Shown here piece after piece: positions 1-6,888 of a DNA stretch of 26,827 nucleotides. The notes beneath the pieces were generated by a model that was not told the origin of the DNA, made no database searches, and worked only from the letters and a program-made list of their open reading frames with translations. Position numbers and translations under genes: made by a program. The first letter of the stretch is position 1. Every line of letters begins with the position of its first letter. Origin of the DNA: an uncultured Coprococcus sp. (GTDB lineage: Bacteria; Bacillota_A; Clostridia; Lachnospirales; Lachnospiraceae); the NCBI GenBank assembly GCA_900767685.1, contig CAAGAB010000126.1:1-26827 (forward strand). Direction: 5' to 3'.

Positions 1-70
1 CTATAGCGCAGTTGGTTAGCGCGCCAGATTGTGGCTCTGGAGGCCCAGGGTTCGAATCCCTGTATCCACC
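1..70 (+). tRNA. tRNA-His (GTG), 5' end cut by window edge
   Basis: The anticodon stem CCAGA/TCTGG encloses loop TTGTGGC, with anticodon GTG at 31-33. The D stem GCGC/GCGC and T arm CAGGG-TTCGAAT-CCCTG are intact. The first four acceptor bases and the extra G-1 lie outside the window; the 3' strand TATCCAC is followed by C at 70, the expected discriminator for tRNA-His. The visible fifth acceptor base (C1) would face T65, an apparent mismatch. CCA is not encoded. Confidence 0.95.
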
Positions 71-133
71 CTTTAGCGATAGGGCTTATTTTTTAGACAG
101 GAAATAGTTCTATGTATCGCCGTTTATCAACAT

Positions 134-205
134 TGGGCTATCGCCAAGGGGTAAGGCACAGGACTTTGACTCCTGCATTCGCTGGTTCGAATCCAGCTAG
201 CCCAG
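134..205 (+). tRNA. tRNA-Gln (TTG)
   Basis: Acceptor TGGGCTA (134-140) pairs perfectly with TAGCCCA (198-204), with discriminator G205. Anticodon stem CAGGA/TCCTG encloses CTTTGAC, anticodon TTG at 166-168. The T arm is GCTGG-TTCGAAT-CCAGC. CCA is not encoded. Confidence 0.97.
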
Positions 206-226
206 TTATTAAAGTCCAAGGCTTAC

Positions 227-299
227 GGGCCATTAGCTCAGGCGGTAGAGCACTTGACTTTTAATCAAGTTGTCCGGGGTTCGAGTCCCCGATGGCTCA
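227..299 (+). tRNA. tRNA-Lys (TTT)
   Basis: Acceptor GGGCCAT (227-233) pairs with ATGGCTC (292-298) with one G-T wobble; discriminator A299. Anticodon stem CTTGA/TCAAG encloses CTTTTAA, anticodon TTT at 260-262. T arm is CGGGG-TTCGAGT-CCCCG. CCA is not encoded. Confidence 0.97.
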
Positions 300-304
300 C
301 TTTC

Positions 305-332
305 CCCTTCTTTTAAGAAGGGTTATTTTTTT
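305..332 (+). terminator. terminator-like hairpin between tRNA-Lys and tRNA-Leu
   Basis: CCCTTCT (305-311) pairs with AGAAGGG (316-322) over a very short loop and is followed by TTATTTTTTT (323-332). This has the form of an intrinsic terminator. It lies inside the tRNA array, only 25 nt before tRNA-Leu, where there is little room for a full promoter, so it may be leaky or act in processing. Confidence 0.6.
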
Positions 333-357
333 ACAAGCAATATATTGTTACTTATAT

Positions 358-437
358 GCGGATATGGCGGAACTGGCAGACGCGCTAGACTTAGGATCTA
401 GTCCTTCGGGGTGCAGGTTCGATTCCTGTTATCCGCA
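358..437 (+). tRNA. tRNA-Leu (TAG)
   Basis: Acceptor GCGGATA (358-364) pairs with TATCCGC (430-436); discriminator A437. Anticodon stem CTAGA/TCTAG encloses CTTAGGA, anticodon TAG at 392-394. It is a class II tRNA with a long variable arm (TCCTTCGGGG region), as expected for Leu. CCA is not encoded. Confidence 0.97.
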
Positions 438-449
438 TTTTTTATGCAA

Positions 450-499
450 AAAGATACGCCCTATCCCATTTTTGAAATATTGGGATAGGGCGTATCTTT
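450..499. terminator. strong two-way terminator
   Basis: A perfect 19-bp inverted repeat: arms 450-468 and 481-499, with a 12-nt loop. The arms begin with AAA and end with TTT, so the hairpin can end the tRNA array (+) and the small membrane-protein transcript (-). Confidence 0.85.
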
Positions 500-564
500 C
501 TATTATTCAAATGTCTGCTATTCAAGCCTATTCACACATTCAAACAATTACACAAATACTAAAA

Positions 565-831
565 TTACTCTGCCTCTGGCTCTGCTACTGGAGCTGCATC
601 GTCAGTCTCATCTTCCTCATCATCAAAGAAATCATCGTCGAAATCATCATCAAAATCGTCATCGAAATCGTCAAGGAAATCTGGAGTAAGATATGAATAT
701 ACTGCATAAGCAATACCTGCTATAGCTGCAACTGCACCAATGATAACAAGAATCACAAATAATGTGCTCTTTGCCTTCTCTTCTGTAGCATCGCCTTTAA
801 CTAAAATTACGTCATTACTCTTCATAATCAC
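565..831 (-). CDS. small single-pass membrane protein with acidic D/E/F tail
   Basis: An 88-residue protein of unknown function. Residues 1-22 are polar and partly basic; about residues 23-47 form one hydrophobic helix (LFVILVIIGAVAAIAGIAYA). The rest is almost entirely acidic, with DDFDDDF-type repeats followed by a run rich in Asp, Glu, Ala and Pro. No signal-peptidase site is clear, so a membrane-anchored protein with a disordered acidic tail is the simplest reading. The start at 831 follows AAAGGGTGG at a suitable distance; an alternative in-frame ATG lies two codons later at 825. It is monocistronic: a promoter-like region lies upstream and the terminator at 450-499 downstream. Small proteins of this type occur in Lachnospiraceae, but I do not recognise a named family. 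Confidence 0.75.
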   Translation of the reverse strand: MIMKSNDVILVKGDATEEKAKSTLFVILVIIGAVAAIAGIAYAVYSYLTPDFLDDFDDDFDDDFDDDFFDDEEDETDDAAPVAEPEAE

Positions 832-864
832 AATCCACCCTTTCTTAACCCTGTTACAGGTTTC

Positions 865-878
865 ATTATAATATTATA
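865..878 (-). promoter_or_regulatory. possible -10 elements for the small membrane protein gene
   Basis: Two overlapping-range perfect TATAAT hexamers on the minus strand (reverse complements at 865-870 and 873-878) lie about 35-45 nt before the start codon. I see no good -35 at 17 nt from either, so the call is weak. Confidence 0.35.
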
Positions 879-1059
879 TTGATTTGAAAGATAAATCATA
901 CAATTCTATCTTCCAATACATAAAAAAATTATATCACACGGTCACAATTATTTCTATATATAATTTATTATTAATATCTCTATCCTCTATTATCAACTTC
1001 TCTATTATCACCCCTTTATTATTTTCTTTATTATTTCGTGGTCCTTTGTTAGTTCTTTC

Positions 1060-1149
1060 TTCTTGGTTCTTCGTTGTTTATTGCTTGTTAGTTATTGATT
1101 CTTGGTTCTTCGTTGTTTATTGCTTGTTAGATCTTGATTCTTGGTTCTT
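1060..1149. repeat. 39-bp tandem repeat, about 2.3 copies
   Basis: A 32-nt unit starting TTCTTGGTTCTTCGTTG and ending GCTTGTTAG occurs exactly at 1060-1091 and again at 1099-1130. A partial third copy (first 12 nt) is at 1138-1149. The 7-nt spacers (TTATTGA, ATCTTGA) differ slightly. The repeat begins just past the pcrA stop codon, in its 3' untranslated region. Confidence 0.85.
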
Positions 1150-1156
1150 ATTTCGT

Positions 1157-3565
1157 CTATTCGCATTTCTTCAGTTTAGCAAATGATGCAAACATCTTTC
1201 TTATGCCGCACCTGTCAAAGTTCACTGTCACCTCATAGTCTTTGTCTCCCTTTTCAAGCCCCTCAACAGTTCCTGCGCCAAACTTGATGTGTCTTACACG
1301 ATCTCCCACCTCATAATCGGGCTTCCCCGAAGACTCAACCACAAATGCTTTTCCAAAAGAAGGAGCCGACGGTGCATCTGAAGATGAACCTGAAGTTTGT
1401 CTTGAATAATTGCTATATGGATTCTTCTGTCCGTATCCTCTTCCCGATGAAGCTTTATTATATTCTCTTCCATATGATCCGCTTCCATACGATCCATTTC
1501 CATACGATCCATTTCCATACGCTACACTTCCATATGATCCACTTCTATACGAATCACCGCCATATAGGCTATTGTAAGTCTCTCCTCTGTTATATCTGTC
1601 CACAGATTCAGCTGATCTTCTTTTCTCCATGTTCTTCATATCTGCCTCATGTTCAAACAGCATAGGAGGGATCTCTCTTATAAACCTCGACACGTCACTG
1701 CATGTTCTGTTTCCATGCATCATTCGCTCTCTTGCAGCACTCAGGTAAAGCTTTTTCATGGCTCTTGTGATACCCACATAACACAGTCTTCTCTCTTCCT
1801 CAAGCGCATCCGGATCGTCCGAATTGAGTGCCATACCACTTGGGAATACTCGATCCTCCAGACCGCATATAAACACATAAGGAAACTCCAGACCCTTTGC
1901 ACTGTGGAGAGTCATGAGTTTAACCTGATTGTCATCTTCCGACATAGAATCGAGGTCTGACACCAGCGCAATCTCCTCAAGGAATTCACTCAGTCCAGCT
2001 GCCTCATTCTCCTCAACAAATTCCACCACTTTATTCCGGAGCTCATCTATGTTCTCAAGTCTTGTCATCGATTCCTCTGTATGCTCTGCTATGAGTTCCG
2101 ATTCATAGCCTGTATCCTCAAGGATCCTGTCATACACCGCATCAAGGCTCTCCCCTTCCTGCAGCATCTCTCTAAAAGACTGTATGAGCTCTGCAAACTG
2201 CTTTATCTTCCCCGACGTCTTTGCCGCCATTCCTGGTATCTCATCAGCCCTTGCAGCAGCATCCATCATCGAAAGTCCATACGCATCCGCAAATGATTCC
2301 ACCTTGCTGAGGCTGGCCTCACCTATTCCTCTCTTTGGTACATTTACCACCCTCCTGAAATAGAGATTATCCGTGGAATTGTTTATAACCTTGAGATATG
2401 CAAGAACATCCTTTATCTCTTTTCTCGCATAGAAATTCGTGCCACCATACACTCTGTATGGAATGTTGGCATACACCATCTTCTCGCCGAGCACACGGGA
2501 CTGAGCATTTGTTCTGTAAAGAATGGCAATATCCCTGTAATCAATTCCTTGTCTTACAAGTGTCTTTATTCGACTTGCCACCATATCTCCTTCCGCATAT
2601 TCTGTATCACACTGGTCAAAAGCAATCTTCTCTCCCGCATCCTGTTCAGTCCAAAGTGCCTTATCCTTTCTGCCCTCATTATGCTGTATAACAGCATTGG
2701 CTGCTGCCAGAATATTGCCACATGACCTGTAGTTCTGTTCCAGCTTTATAACCATCGCATCCTCATATTCCTTCTCAAAATTGAGAATATTGGTTATATT
2801 CGCGCCTCTGAACTTATATATGGACTGATCATCATCGCCAACAACACACAGATTTCTGTATTTTCTTGCCAGCATCTTGACCAATAAAAACTGTATGTGA
2901 TTTGTATCCTGATACTCATCCACCATAATATATCTGAATCTGTTCTGGTATGCGTCCAGAACATCCGGATTGTGTTCAAACAACTCCACCGTCTTATATA
3001 TGAGATCATCAAAATCCATCGCATTATTCTTTTTAAGTCGGCTCTGATACTCCGTGTACACCTCTGAAACCTTTGTCGCAGCATAATCAGCCGCATTTCT
3101 TCTTGCAAATTCATCAGGAGACATATATTTCTCCTTCGCCTTTGATATCTCGCTCATGAACATCTTTTCAGGATATCTCTTTGGATCTATCTGAAAATCC
3201 TTCAATATACTCTTGACTGTACTCTTCTGATCATCAGAATCATATATATCAAAATTCTTTTCATATCCGATCTTATCTGCATATCTCCTGAGTATCCTGA
3301 CACATAGAGAATGAAATGTACTCACCCATACACGGTCAGCCCCCTCACCAACTATCAGATCAACTCTGTCTCTCATCTCTCTGGCCGCTTTGTTTGTAAA
3401 TGTTATAGCCAGTATATTAAGAGGATTCACGCCCTCATGCTCCATGAGATAAGCAACCCTGTGTGTTATCACTCGTGTCTTTCCGCTTCCCGCACCGGCA
3501 AGTATGAGAAGTGGTCCATCCACATGCTCACATGCCTGCTGCTGCATATCATTAAGTCCTGCCAT
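1157..3565 (-). CDS. pcrA: ATP-dependent DNA helicase PcrA/UvrD (superfamily 1A)
   Basis: An 802-residue 3'-5' helicase for nucleotide excision repair and removal of RNA polymerase or RecA from DNA. Visible motifs are the Walker A GAGSGKT (about residues 24-30), motif Ia ITFTNKAAREMR, Walker B/motif II VDEYQDTN (about 215-222), motif III GDDDQSIYKFRGA (243-255), motif IV LEQNYRS, motif V MTLHSAKGLEFP and motif VI EERRLCYVGITRA. The last ~50 residues (from about 753: VGDRVRHIKFGAGTVEGLEK) are the Tudor-like domain that binds RNA polymerase in PcrA. Between core and Tudor domain, about residues 658-730, is a Gly/Ser/Tyr-rich linker with six pentapeptides of the SYGNG type, longer and more regular than usual. 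The start at 3565 is preceded by AGGAGGG. The length fits the family once the linker is allowed for. Confidence 0.97.
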   Translation of the reverse strand: MAGLNDMQQQACEHVDGPLLILAGAGSGKTRVITHRVAYLMEHEGVNPLNILAITFTNKAAREMRDRVDLIVGEGADRVWVSTFHSLCVRILRRYADKIGYEKNFDIYDSDDQKSTVKSILKDFQIDPKRYPEKMFMSEISKAKEKYMSPDEFARRNAADYAATKVSEVYTEYQSRLKKNNAMDFDDLIYKTVELFEHNPDVLDAYQNRFRYIMVDEYQDTNHIQFLLVKMLARKYRNLCVVGDDDQSIYKFRGANITNILNFEKEYEDAMVIKLEQNYRSCGNILAAANAVIQHNEGRKDKALWTEQDAGEKIAFDQCDTEYAEGDMVASRIKTLVRQGIDYRDIAILYRTNAQSRVLGEKMVYANIPYRVYGGTNFYARKEIKDVLAYLKVINNSTDNLYFRRVVNVPKRGIGEASLSKVESFADAYGLSMMDAAARADEIPGMAAKTSGKIKQFAELIQSFREMLQEGESLDAVYDRILEDTGYESELIAEHTEESMTRLENIDELRNKVVEFVEENEAAGLSEFLEEIALVSDLDSMSEDDNQVKLMTLHSAKGLEFPYVFICGLEDRVFPSGMALNSDDPDALEEERRLCYVGITRAMKKLYLSAARERMMHGNRTCSDVSRFIREIPPMLFEHEADMKNMEKRRSAESVDRYNRGETYNSLYGGDSYRSGSYGSVAYGNGSYGNGSYGSGSYGREYNKASSGRGYGQKNPYSNYSRQTSGSSSDAPSAPSFGKAFVVESSGKPDYEVGDRVRHIKFGAGTVEGLEKGDKDYEVTVNFDRCGIRKMFASFAKLKKCE
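1467..1556 (-). repeat. six 15-bp units inside pcrA encoding SYGxG pentapeptides
   Basis: Six consecutive in-frame 15-bp units (1467-1481, 1482-1496, 1497-1511, 1512-1526, 1527-1541, 1542-1556), plus-strand form close to CTTCCATACGATCCA. They encode SYRSG, SYGSV, AYGNG, SYGNG, SYGSG and SYGRE in the linker before the C-terminal Tudor-like domain. Confidence 0.9.
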
Positions 3566-3577
3566 AAGCCCTCCTGT

Positions 3578-3652
3578 ATAAATAAAAACGCCATTATGTA
3601 TATACCAAACATATGTTTTATTCCATCTGTTCAGTATAACATAACAGCGTTT
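3578..3652 (-). terminator. possible terminator after the SPFH gene
   Basis: On the minus strand AAACGC-TG-TTATGT pairs with ACATAA-TG-GCGTTT (plus-strand arms 3586-3599 and 3639-3652) around a 39-nt loop and is followed by TTTTTATTTA. The long loop makes it a weak candidate. It lies directly before the pcrA ribosome binding site. Confidence 0.4.
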
Positions 3653-3687
3653 ATTTGCAAATGAATATATTATTATTTATCTGCCGC

Positions 3688-4683
3688 CTACACTAGCTTT
3701 GTTCCGCAGTTACCACAGAACTTTGCTCCGTTCGTCGGCTGTCCACAGTTAGGACAGAACTTCGGCGCAACACCATTTCCTGCTGCCTGGCCGCCCATCT
3801 GATTGTTCATCTGATTATTCATCTGATTCATGGTTCCTGCCATCTGATTGGCCATCGCCATTCCCATCTGCATTCCTACCATGGCATTCGCCATATCCGT
3901 TGCATTGCTTCCGGCTGTTCCCGCATGGCCACCCCTTGCCATGGAATCAACCATATTGACCTGCTGGAATCTATTCATATCCCCAATCATTGAATACTCA
4001 GCAGCCTGATCCGCACGTTTCTGTATGTTCTCCGGATATGTAAACTCACTAATTCTGAAATCTGTGATGGTGAGTCCGATTCCCAGAAGCTCCATGTCCA
4101 AATCTTCCTTGATACCCTTAGCTATATCAACCGAGTTTGCCATGAGGTTGAATACATCTCCTCCAACCTTTGTTATCCACTTCATGAGAAGACCATCCAG
4201 AATGCCTCTGATACGATCTCTTATATCATCAACAGTAAACTGCTGCTTGATACCGGCAACCTTCTCAATAAGAACATTGTAGTCGTCTATCTTGAATGAG
4301 AACTTACCATTTGATCTTACCGGAAGTCCACCAGGAAGTCCAGGAGCCTGAAGTCTGATAGGCGAACTGGTTCCCCAGTTACATGTAAATTCCTTTGTAT
4401 TTACAAACAGCACCTCTGCGCGAAGTCCTGAATTGAAACCAAACTTGAATCCCTTAAGTGTTGAAAGGAATGGTATGATCTGTGAATCAATAGTATAGCT
4501 TCCCGACTCTGTAAATATACCTTCCACAGCTCCATTATACAGGAATATAGCATCCTGACCCGGCTTGATGATAAGCTTTGAGTCCTTCTTTATCTCTCTG
4601 TTGGTCCACTTCCAGAAGATGACGTCATCTCTGTACTCTTCCCACTCTACAACATTTGCAAACTGATTTGAAAATAATCCCAT
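3688..4683 (-). CDS. YdjI-like SPFH-domain protein with C-terminal zinc ribbon
   Basis: A 331-residue protein. About residues 1-230 form an SPFH (band 7/virion-core-like) domain of the YdjI type, opening MGLFSNQFANVVEWEEYRDD and containing WKWTNREIKKDSKLIIKPGQ. About residues 235-300 are a Met/Gln/Asn/Gly-rich linker (NQMNNQMNNQMGGQ). The C-terminus is a double-CxxC zinc ribbon, CPNCG...CGNCG. It has no transmembrane segment. In Bacillus subtilis the equivalent ydjI lies in the pspA-like ydjFGHI operon, where it helps bring the PspA homologue to stressed membrane. Here pspA is immediately upstream with a 27-nt gap, which supports the same role; ydjG and ydjH equivalents are not visible. The start is preceded by AGAGGAG. 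Confidence 0.88.
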   Translation of the reverse strand: MGLFSNQFANVVEWEEYRDDVIFWKWTNREIKKDSKLIIKPGQDAIFLYNGAVEGIFTESGSYTIDSQIIPFLSTLKGFKFGFNSGLRAEVLFVNTKEFTCNWGTSSPIRLQAPGLPGGLPVRSNGKFSFKIDDYNVLIEKVAGIKQQFTVDDIRDRIRGILDGLLMKWITKVGGDVFNLMANSVDIAKGIKEDLDMELLGIGLTITDFRISEFTYPENIQKRADQAAEYSMIGDMNRFQQVNMVDSMARGGHAGTAGSNATDMANAMVGMQMGMAMANQMAGTMNQMNNQMNNQMGGQAAGNGVAPKFCPNCGQPTNGAKFCGNCGTKLV

Positions 4684-4710
4684 CTATATGCTCCTCTCTG
4701 TCAAAAGGAT

Positions 4711-5391
4711 TTACTGTAATCCCATCTTTGCCTTAAGTGCCGCAAGCTCATCCTGTACATCAGCATTAGGTGCTGCATCGTACTTGCTTGCAAGATCATC
4801 AACTGAATCTGCAGCTGATGAGTTAAGCTCGCTCATGGCATTCGCCTTGTCAAGCATTGCATCTGCCTTTGCTTCCATTCTTGCAAATGCATCCATAGAA
4901 GCTGATGAATCGCCGATACCACTCATCATCTTGTTCATACGCTCCTGAGTCTTAGCAACCTGAACCTTAGCCTTGATCGTCTCTTTTCTTGCGTTCAGAT
5001 CACCGACATCCTTTGTGAGCTTGTCGTGCATCTGTCTCATCTTGGCTGCATTCGCTGCAGCTGCATCATATGCCTGCTGGAGAGCTACCTGCTTCTGTGT
5101 GAGCTGGTTCTTCTTTTCGAGGAACTTCATAGCGTCTCCCTCGTTACCTGCGACTAGTGCCTTCTCAGCGTATGTCTGCATCTTAGCTATCTCAGCATCG
5201 CACTCGTCTAACTGTCTCTTGCATCTCTGCTCCTCTGCCATAACTGTTGCAGTCTCTGACTTAACCTTTCTGAGGTCTTCCTGAAGATCTCTGAGGTACT
5301 GATCGATCATCTTCTCCGGATCCTCAGCCTTGTCAAGAAGTGCATTGATGTTTGATGACATGATGTCCTTAAATCTCTTTAAAATTCCCAT
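4711..5391 (-). CDS. pspA: PspA/IM30 family phage-shock protein
   Basis: A 226-residue protein matching PspA/Vipp1/LiaH: N-terminal amphipathic stretch MGILKRFKDIMSSNINALLD, then the typical DPEKMIDQYLRDLQEDL segment, then long heptad-rich coiled coils to about residue 150. The C-terminal third is Ala/Asp-rich and ends in a short helix (VQDELAALKAKMGLQ). Proteins of this family assemble into ESCRT-III-like scaffolds on the cytoplasmic face of the membrane to keep it intact under stress. It is the first gene of a two-gene operon with the SPFH/zinc-ribbon gene. GGAGG precedes the start, and a promoter is readable at 5463-5491. No PspF- or LiaRS-like regulator is visible nearby. Confidence 0.93.
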   Translation of the reverse strand: MGILKRFKDIMSSNINALLDKAEDPEKMIDQYLRDLQEDLRKVKSETATVMAEEQRCKRQLDECDAEIAKMQTYAEKALVAGNEGDAMKFLEKKNQLTQKQVALQQAYDAAAANAAKMRQMHDKLTKDVGDLNARKETIKAKVQVAKTQERMNKMMSGIGDSSASMDAFARMEAKADAMLDKANAMSELNSSAADSVDDLASKYDAAPNADVQDELAALKAKMGLQ

Positions 5392-5462
5392 AATTTTACC
5401 TCCGCTTTGTAAATGAATAGTTATATATAATATTAATGTTGTCTCCTGTCGACGACACCATC

Positions 5463-5491
5463 ATTATATGATGTATATGTTCCATCCTCAA
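5463..5491 (-). promoter_or_regulatory. sigma-A-type promoter of the pspA operon
   Basis: On the minus strand, TTGAGG (plus 5486-5491), a 17-nt spacer and a perfect TATAAT (plus 5463-5468). It lies about 70 nt before the pspA start, leaving a leader of roughly 65 nt. I see no clear operator. Confidence 0.6.
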
Positions 5492-5592
5492 TGCAAAGAC
5501 CGAAATGTTGCTTTATCATATAATCTGTTTATAGACACGTTACCCCCTGTAAAGTATCAGCCGCCACCTTATTCAACATTAACAATCATATC

Positions 5593-5634
5593 TATATTTA
5601 GAAAACTATATTTAGAAAACTGTATTTAGAAAAC
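5593..5634. repeat. 14-bp tandem repeat, three copies
   Basis: TATATTTAGAAAAC at 5593-5606 and 5607-5620, then TGTATTTAGAAAAC at 5621-5634. It lies in the gap between the coiled-coil gene and the pspA promoter. Confidence 0.85.
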
Positions 5635-5677
5635 CTAATACAAAATCTACGCGAGTCCATTCAAACCTACACGATCC

Positions 5678-6631
5678 TTACACAACTCCGTCATTGATAT
5701 CGTCGAAATCATCAGATATACGACCACCTATTCTGAAATCAGGTTTTCCACCATTTTCTGATGCTCCGCCATTTGCGCTGTCATCCGTGATGGACTCCTC
5801 AAGTCTGACTGGTGTCCTATCACCAAATCTTTTCTTTTTGTCATCCGGATCATTGTCCCTGATAACATGTATGGAAGAATTATTCTCCATCAGATCCTGT
5901 GCTCTGACAGGTTCTCTTGATGCCTTTACCCGAATTGGGTCAGGTTCTTTCTTATCGTCAAAATCGAACTCCCACTGAACCATCTCCGGCTCTCCGCCGT
6001 TATCCTTATGGCTTTCTTCCTTTGAGCGATTCTTCTCATAGTAGAGCTCATTGGCGAGAAGCTGGCTTATCTCAAGGATATCTGCATATCTCTCCTGCTT
6101 CTTCATGTCCATAAGGCCTTCCATGAGTTCCTTCTTGTTGTTCTCTATGATCTCAGACTTCTTTCTGAGTGACTCGAGGACTCTGTCACTCTCCATGCTT
6201 ATCATGTTGTATGCCTGATTGACAGTCTCATTAATCTCCATGAGCATCTCATTCGTATATATAATAGATGCAGCATATATCTCGTTGGCTGTCCTGAGTG
6301 CCTGTCTGTCCTGCTTGCCAAGGCTCTTTACTTTTCTGTCAACGAACAGTGGGCTTGGCTTGCTGAGTCTGATCCTTGATGCGGCCTCCTCAGCATCAGC
6401 GATTATCTCGTCTGCCTCCTGCTCTGCTTCCTTGATTATCTTACTACGCTTATCAGTTATCTCATGATATGCCTTCAATTCCAAATCTATTGTAGTCTTG
6501 AGTTCTTCAACGATCTCAAGTACTTCTTCTTTATTGACCAAAACCTTGCCAGCTGCAAATGGTACATTCTGACCTTCTCCGACTATATCCTGTATTCTGT
6601 CAAGCAGCTGTTTAGCTTTTCCGTTCTCCAT
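5678..6631 (-). CDS. coiled-coil protein of unknown function (ATP-synthase-subunit-like helical region)
   Basis: A 317-residue cytoplasmic protein with no signal peptide or membrane segment. Residues 1 to about 60 (MENGKAKQLLDRIQDIVGEG...VNKEEVLEIVEELKTTI) and the following Ala/Glu-rich stretch IIKEAEQEADEIIADAEEAA form long helices like those of ATPase subunit b/E/H proteins, a resemblance that often gives misleading names. A second helical block spans about residues 105-205. From about residue 206 it is charged and probably disordered (KKEPDPIRVK, DDKKKRFGDRTPVR), ending in an acidic DDFDDINDGVV tail. A scaffold or division/envelope-associated role is possible by analogy with DivIVA-like helical proteins but is not shown. 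GGAGG precedes the start. It is monocistronic as far as I can see. Confidence 0.75.
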   Translation of the reverse strand: MENGKAKQLLDRIQDIVGEGQNVPFAAGKVLVNKEEVLEIVEELKTTIDLELKAYHEITDKRSKIIKEAEQEADEIIADAEEAASRIRLSKPSPLFVDRKVKSLGKQDRQALRTANEIYAASIIYTNEMLMEINETVNQAYNMISMESDRVLESLRKKSEIIENNKKELMEGLMDMKKQERYADILEISQLLANELYYEKNRSKEESHKDNGGEPEMVQWEFDFDDKKEPDPIRVKASREPVRAQDLMENNSSIHVIRDNDPDDKKKRFGDRTPVRLEESITDDSANGGASENGGKPDFRIGGRISDDFDDINDGVV

Positions 6632-6708
6632 AATAGTGCCTCCGCAAATAGTGCATTTGTATATTCAAAAATGTAATCCTGTGTACATTCTTAATCTGCT
6701 TTTTAACC

Positions 6709-6748
6709 TGTATACTTAATCGGCAATCTTCATCACATATTAAGTATA
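6709..6748. promoter_or_regulatory. perfect 11-bp inverted repeat, candidate operator
   Basis: GTATACTTAAT (6709-6719) and ATTAAGTATAC (6738-6748) are exact reverse complements separated by 18 nt, about 80-120 nt before the coiled-coil gene. Each arm also contains the palindrome GTATAC. No T-tract follows on either strand, so a protein binding site fits better than a terminator. Confidence 0.45.
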
Positions 6749-6802
6749 CTCTAGTTTATTCTAACATCTTTCATATTTCATTTCAACAAATGCTCCCGAT
6801 TA

Positions 6803-6855
6803 ATTTCTTAACTGATTGATTTCTCGACCTATTATTTTCTTAACTGGATGATTTC
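6803..6855. repeat. imperfect direct repeat
   Basis: ATTTCTTAACTGATTGATTT near 6803 recurs almost exactly (TTTTCTTAACTGGATGATTT) near 6834, in the gap after the amidotransferase gene. I see no function in it. Confidence 0.5.
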
Positions 6856-6888
6856 TTAGCATTAGATTTATTTCTTTGCCCGCCTTTA

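Larger units (their letters stand above)
832..1156. other. AT-rich intergenic region with tandem repeat
   Basis: This 325-nt gap between pcrA and the small membrane protein gene holds the promoter-like region of the latter and a 39-bp tandem repeat next to the pcrA stop. I see no RNA gene and no convincing intrinsic terminator for pcrA. The open frame on the plus strand here reads through the repeat and has no ribosome binding site. Confidence 0.6.

Noticed and set aside
292..696. Open frame on the plus strand running from tRNA-Lys across tRNA-Leu
   Set aside because: It crosses a tRNA gene and two terminators, has no ribosome binding site, and its C-terminal part is the mirror of the acidic small protein.
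1060..1149. Possible CRISPR array
   Set aside because: The spacers are 7 nt and nearly alike, and there are no cas genes; it is a plain tandem repeat.
884..1186. Open frame on the plus strand with repeated SWFFVVYCLL peptide
   Set aside because: The peptide repeat is the 39-bp DNA repeat translated; there is no ribosome binding site, and it overlaps the end of pcrA.
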